From Colwellia sp. Arc7-D (lineage in GTDB: Bacteria > Pseudomonadota > Gammaproteobacteria > Enterobacterales > Alteromonadaceae), in the NCBI RefSeq assembly GCF_003061515.1, contig NZ_CP028924.1, forward strand, positions 3,224,001 through 3,288,000: 64,000 bases of DNA. Reading direction: 5' to 3'. Position numbers and translations under genes: made by a program. Below are positions 60,400 to 64,000 of the stretch, piece by piece. Each line of letters begins with the position of its first letter. Position 1 is the stretch's first letter. The notes beneath the pieces were generated by a model. It saw nothing but the letters and a program-made list of their open reading frames with translations, searched no databases and had not been told where the DNA came from.

Positions 60400-61500
60400 T
60401 TAACGATTTTCGTAATATGCCTGTAATGTTAATTTGTTGTACTCTTTCATTGACGCTAAAAACTCACTATACGATAACCACACGCGAGCAAAGTCTTTAT
60501 CGGCTTTTACCTGCTCTTTGATCAATTCATCTGTATGGTACTTAAGTGCTTGCATAACTTCAGCTGGAAATTTACGTAATTGCACATTGTGCTCTTCTAT
60601 CAACGTTTTTAAAGCCGCATTATTTCGGGCATTATACTCTGCCAAAGTAGACTCGTTTGCCGCATTCGCAGCTATCTCAACTATGCTTTGTAAATCAGCA
60701 GGCAAGGCATCAAATGCTTCTTGGTTAACTAAAAACTCTAAACCAGTGCCGGGCTCATGCCAAACCGAGGCGTAATAATAATCCGCCGCCTGATAAAAAC
60801 CAAAAGCTAAATCGTTATAAGGCCCAACCCATTCTGTTGCGTCAATAGCTCCACTTTGTAGCGCCGAAAAAATCTCTCCTCCCGTTAATGTAACTGGAAT
60901 AGCGCCTGCATTTTTTAGCACTTCGCCAGCGAGTCCTGGAATTCGCATTTTTAAACCTTGTAGATCGGCCACCGAATTAATTTCTTTTTTAAACCAACCA
61001 CCAAATTGTGCACCTGAGTTACCACCAGGCATTGGCTTAATACCAAAAGGTTTGTAAAGCTCTTGCCAAAGTTCCATGCCACCACCGTAGTGCAGCCAAG
61101 CATTAAACTCTGTTGCTGTCATACCAAACGGAATTGCACTAAAAATAGGCGAAGCAGGTATTTTACCTTTCCAGTAATACGAACCACTGTGGCCCATTTG
61201 CACTGTACCTTGCGATACTGCATCAAAAACTTCAAAACCCGGCACTAACTCACCAGCGCCGTAAACCTTTACCGTTAAACGGCCATTACTCATAGCATTA
61301 ACGTAATTGGCAAATTTTTCTGGCGCCATACCTAAACCAGGAAAGTTCTTTGGCCAAGAGGTTACTAGCTTCCAGGCAAACTTTTCTTGTGGTTGAACAC
61401 TTTGTTCAGTACTCGCTTTACTTTGCTTATCGCCACAAGAAGCTAATGTAAATAGCGCAATGCAGATTAAAATAGATGAACGAACTGTATTTTTTATCAT
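60400..61500 (-). CDS. dctP: TRAP transporter solute-binding protein, 2-oxoacid-type
   Basis: This is the periplasmic binding component of the TRAP transporter encoded just upstream. The 366-residue protein has a lipoprotein-like signal (LFTLASCGDKQ) and the DctP fold, with the region LQSGAIDATEWVGPYNDLAFG and YYASVWHEPGTGLEFLVN, which closely resembles the TakP subfamily that binds 2-oxo acids, often with a divalent cation. It lies 4 nt after the large permease gene. The ligand is inferred from resemblance. Confidence 0.9.
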   Translation of the reverse strand: MIKNTVRSSILICIALFTLASCGDKQSKASTEQSVQPQEKFAWKLVTSWPKNFPGLGMAPEKFANYVNAMSNGRLTVKVYGAGELVPGFEVFDAVSQGTVQMGHSGSYYWKGKIPASPIFSAIPFGMTATEFNAWLHYGGGMELWQELYKPFGIKPMPGGNSGAQFGGWFKKEINSVADLQGLKMRIPGLAGEVLKNAGAIPVTLTGGEIFSALQSGAIDATEWVGPYNDLAFGFYQAADYYYASVWHEPGTGLEFLVNQEAFDALPADLQSIVEIAANAANESTLAEYNARNNAALKTLIEEHNVQLRKFPAEVMQALKYHTDELIKEQVKADKDFARVWLSYSEFLASMKEYNKLTLQAYYENR

Positions 61501-61504
61501 AGTT

Positions 61505-62887
61505 TTATCCGTAAATTACGTTAGGTAGCCAAGTTACCAAACTCGGCCAGTAGGCTAGTGCACACAGTAATATTAACTGTATAATAATAAAAGGAATAAC
61601 GCCTTTATAAATTGCCGCGGTCGATACCGCTTGGTCTGCGACACCACGCAAATAAAAGAGTGCAAAACCAAAGGGTGGCGTTAAAAAGGACGTTTGTAGA
61701 TTAACGGCTATCATAATTCCTAACCAAATAGGGTCTAGGCCCATTGCCATTAGCACAGGTGCAACAATTGGCACCACAACAAACGTTATTTCTATAAAGT
61801 CCAAGATAAACCCAAGCAGGAAAATTATCAGCATCACAATCAAAGTTGCACCAACAACCCCACCGGGCATTTGTTGAAATAACCCATGGACTAACTCTTC
61901 ACCGCCAAAGCCTCTAAATACCAGCGAGAATAAACTAGCACCGATTAAAATTAAAAATACCATTGAAGTAATTTTAACAGTGGTTTGCATCACAGCATTT
62001 AGGTTAACTCGGGTTAATTGCTTTTTCCATAGCGCTAATAAAAATGAGCCCATTGCACCAACGCCGGCAGCTTCGGTTGGTGTTGCGTAACCAAAAAGTA
62101 TCGAACCCAACACCGCAAACATCAACAATAAAGGGGGTAACAACGCTGAAATAAATAGCATTAAAGATAACGATTGTTGTTCTTCGCCATGCAATTTCGG
62201 TGCTTGTTTTGGGATCACGTCAGGTCTAAAAATAGCGACAGCAATACAGTATAAAATGTAAAGAATGACGAGTATAAAACCAGGGATAACCGCACCAGCA
62301 AATAAATCACCAACCGACACAGTTTTTGGGCTAAAAACCCCCATACTCAATTGAGCTTTTTGATAAGCACTTGAGAGAACATCACCCAGTAATACCAAGG
62401 CAATTGAAGGGGGTATTATTTGCCCTAGCGTCCCCGTTGCACAAATAATACCAGAGGAAAATGCAGGGCTGTAACCACGTTTTAGCATGGTAGGTAACGA
62501 TAATAACCCCATGGTAACTACTGTTGCACCCACAATGCCGGTGCTTGCTGCTAATAGCATACCGACCAAGGTCACTGAAATAGCTAAGCCAACATTGAAT
62601 CGACCAAACAGCATCGCCATCGCATTGAGCAAATTCTCAGCTATTTTTGAACGCTCAAGCATAGCCCCCATAAAAATAAAAAGTGGTACTGCCAATAAGG
62701 TTTGGTTATTAAGCACTCCGTAAAGTCGATTTGGTAATGCATATAAAAAAGAACTTTCGAATACATCAACACTTATACCAATACCGGCAAATAACAAAGC
62801 GGTTCCAGCAAGCGATAATGCTACTGGGTAGCCCAGTAATAGAACACCACAAACAACAACAAACATTAATAAGGCTATATATTCCAT
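61505..62887 (-). CDS. dctM: TRAP transporter large permease
   Basis: This 460-residue membrane protein has about 12 helices and belongs to the ion transporter superfamily. It has the DctM blocks VPLFIFMGAMLERSKIAENLL, GIICATGTLGQIIPPSIALVL and LQTSFLTPPFGFALFYLRGV. It shares a stop/start nucleotide with the dctQ-type gene. TRAP transporters run on the sodium gradient, consistent with the NQR and NhaD genes nearby. Confidence 0.96.
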   Translation of the reverse strand: MEYIALLMFVVVCGVLLLGYPVALSLAGTALLFAGIGISVDVFESSFLYALPNRLYGVLNNQTLLAVPLFIFMGAMLERSKIAENLLNAMAMLFGRFNVGLAISVTLVGMLLAASTGIVGATVVTMGLLSLPTMLKRGYSPAFSSGIICATGTLGQIIPPSIALVLLGDVLSSAYQKAQLSMGVFSPKTVSVGDLFAGAVIPGFILVILYILYCIAVAIFRPDVIPKQAPKLHGEEQQSLSLMLFISALLPPLLLMFAVLGSILFGYATPTEAAGVGAMGSFLLALWKKQLTRVNLNAVMQTTVKITSMVFLILIGASLFSLVFRGFGGEELVHGLFQQMPGGVVGATLIVMLIIFLLGFILDFIEITFVVVPIVAPVLMAMGLDPIWLGIMIAVNLQTSFLTPPFGFALFYLRGVADQAVSTAAIYKGVIPFIIIQLILLCALAYWPSLVTWLPNVIYG

Positions 62888-63432
62888 TATTTAGCCCCTG
62901 TACGATTTTCAGTATCGCGTAGGTTATCACTAAGCATTAATATATTACGCACTATTTCAGCTAAGCCTTGTAAAGATAAGGTTATGGCTAATAACAATAT
63001 TAGAGATTTGTTAAGGTAAACGAGAGGCAAGCCACCGGCTTCTGGCGAACTTTCCATAATATTCCATGACGACAGTACGTAATCTAAACTGATGAAAAAA
63101 ATAAAAATACAAACAGGTAATAACAAGATTACGCTACCAAACAAATTTAATAGCGCTTTTTGTTTAGGTGAATATTTTTGATAAAATATATCAACACGCA
63201 CATGACCATCGTGTTTCAACGTGTAAGCAGCACCTAGCATAAAAACAATGCCATGGAAGTAGAGCACCGACTCTTGCATGCCAATCCACCCAAGATTAAA
63301 GCCATACCTTAATACCACAATACTAAAAGTTAGCAGTACCATTAGGAGGGTCAACCAAGCAACAGCTTTACCCAGTAGTTCGGTGATAGTATCAATCGTT
63401 TGCACAAATTTATTCGCGAGCGTTAACAACAT
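62887..63432 (-). CDS. dctQ: TRAP transporter small permease
   Basis: This 181-residue protein has four hydrophobic helices with the DctQ-type features FSIVVLRYGFNLGWIGMQE and LGAAYTLKHDGHVRVDIFYQ. It is the first gene of the dctQMP-like operon and overlaps the large permease gene by 1 nt. Confidence 0.93.
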   Translation of the reverse strand: MLLTLANKFVQTIDTITELLGKAVAWLTLLMVLLTFSIVVLRYGFNLGWIGMQESVLYFHGIVFMLGAAYTLKHDGHVRVDIFYQKYSPKQKALLNLFGSVILLLPVCIFIFFISLDYVLSSWNIMESSPEAGGLPLVYLNKSLILLLAITLSLQGLAEIVRNILMLSDNLRDTENRTGAK

Positions 63433-63750
63433 AGCTTTCCATTTATTTTATTATTATTTGAAAATTAATTGCCAAAGTTTACCTAAAGTTACCTCTGTAA
63501 GTGCTGATGCACAATGTTCACCATAAGTGGTCATTGTATCTTGAAGTCATTGCACGTTCACATTTATATAAACTCAACACGCTTATATAAATCTATTTTA
63601 TTTTTGTCTGTAATATCAAAACTGAACGTACACCCATTGCATCACCAGTGCTAAACATCCATGTATTATTGATATTGTTTACATGGATGTAAGTATCTAA
63701 TTTTTATATTAAACATAAAAGCTGACTTTACATAGTTATGAGTAATTATA
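63433..63750. other. dctQ-bolA gap with an 11-bp inverted repeat
   Basis: This 318-nt region holds ACATCCATGTA (63655-63665) and TACATGGATGT (63680-63690), an 11-bp perfect inverted repeat with a 14-nt spacer. It may be a bolA 3' hairpin or a TRAP-operon operator. No gene is evident. Confidence 0.5.
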
Positions 63751-64000
63751 TTAACTGCTTTTTTTACTTCCCCCTAAGCATTTTGGCGATAAAGGTGTAT
63801 TTTCAGCGTAATAACTCTTCCACTCTTTTTCAGTATACGTATGGAGGGCAAGAGCATGAATTTTATCTGCAAGCTCTTCAGCTAAAATTGAATTTATAGC
63901 ACGATGGCGCTTAATTAAACGCTCTCCTTCAAACTCTTCTGAAACTATAATAACTTTAAAATGAGACTCGCTGCCCGGTGCAACATTATGTTGATGACTT
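63751..64000 (-). CDS. bolA: BolA-family protein (5' end outside window)
   Basis: The minus strand reads [20 protein letters not shown], then [17 protein letters not shown] and [15 protein letters not shown], the BolA core with the conserved His, and ends in a short tail ([12 protein letters not shown]). BolA proteins pair with monothiol glutaredoxins in iron-sulphur handling and also act as morphology-linked transcription factors. The N-terminus lies beyond the right edge. Confidence 0.92.
   Translation of the reverse strand, partial: SHQHNVAPGSESHFKVIIVSEEFEGERLIKRHRAINSILAEELADKIHALALHTYTEKEWKSYYAENTPLSPKCLGGSKKSS

Overview
The window comes from an AT-rich gammaproteobacterium of the Alteromonadales, most like Colwellia or a near relative. 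This rests on gene content and order: the ftsB-ispD-ispF-truD-surE-pcm-yqaA-nlpD block, alaS-csrA-tRNA-Ser-tRNA-Arg, a sodium-pumping NADH dehydrogenase (NQR) with its maturation factors, NhaD, a sodium-pumping OadGAB, and a PA3496-like small protein. The sodium-based energetics suggest a marine lifestyle. The genus is inferred from overall resemblance, not from a database search.

Layout. 1-5.3 kb: housekeeping block on the minus strand, with ispF and truD joined in one reading frame. 5.4-18.5 kb: an accessory-looking stretch between ftsB and eno. It holds an unknown protein, upp-uraA, a five-gene sensory cluster (periplasmic binding protein, multi-sensor kinase, response regulator, second kinase, second response regulator), and a nitric-oxide defence locus (norR divergent from a small membrane protein and hmp, with a clear sigma-54 promoter and two NorR-type sites). 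18.5-21.6 kb: eno and pyrG. 21.9-29.1 kb: DUF4202 and YbaN proteins, an ABC-2 exporter divergent from two small unknown genes across a perfect Fur-type palindrome, tmcA, a PA3496-like gene and pdxH. 29.2-37.6 kb: the oadGAB operon, two tRNA-Arg and one tRNA-Ser genes, csrA, a decayed IS4-type transposase and alaS. 38.2-51 kb: a large internally duplicated lipoprotein, a MscS channel, a secreted hydrolase, a two-DTG aspartyl protease, a periplasmic metallo-beta-lactamase-fold protein, dinB with a LexA box, nhaD and a HupE-like protein. 51.2-58.5 kb: nqrABCDEF-apbE-nqrM in one direction. 59-64 kb: fabV, a TRAP transporter whose binding protein resembles the 2-oxoacid type, and the 3' part of bolA.

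How the parts fit. NQR, NhaD and OadGAB all maintain or exploit the sodium gradient. ApbE and NqrM are encoded with the complex they mature: ApbE attaches FMN to the SGAT motifs of NqrB and NqrC, and NqrM helps assemble its iron centre. The norR/hmp locus detoxifies nitric oxide. The sensory cluster has a periplasmic ligand-binding protein but no transporter genes, so the binding protein probably delivers a ligand signal to the kinase.

Most promising points for novelty: the binding-protein/multi-sensor-kinase cluster, the NorR/sigma-54-driven small membrane protein upstream of hmp, the two small genes behind a Fur box, the ispF-truD fusion, and the duplicated lipoprotein. I saw no CRISPR array, prophage, toxin-antitoxin pair or recognisable defence island.
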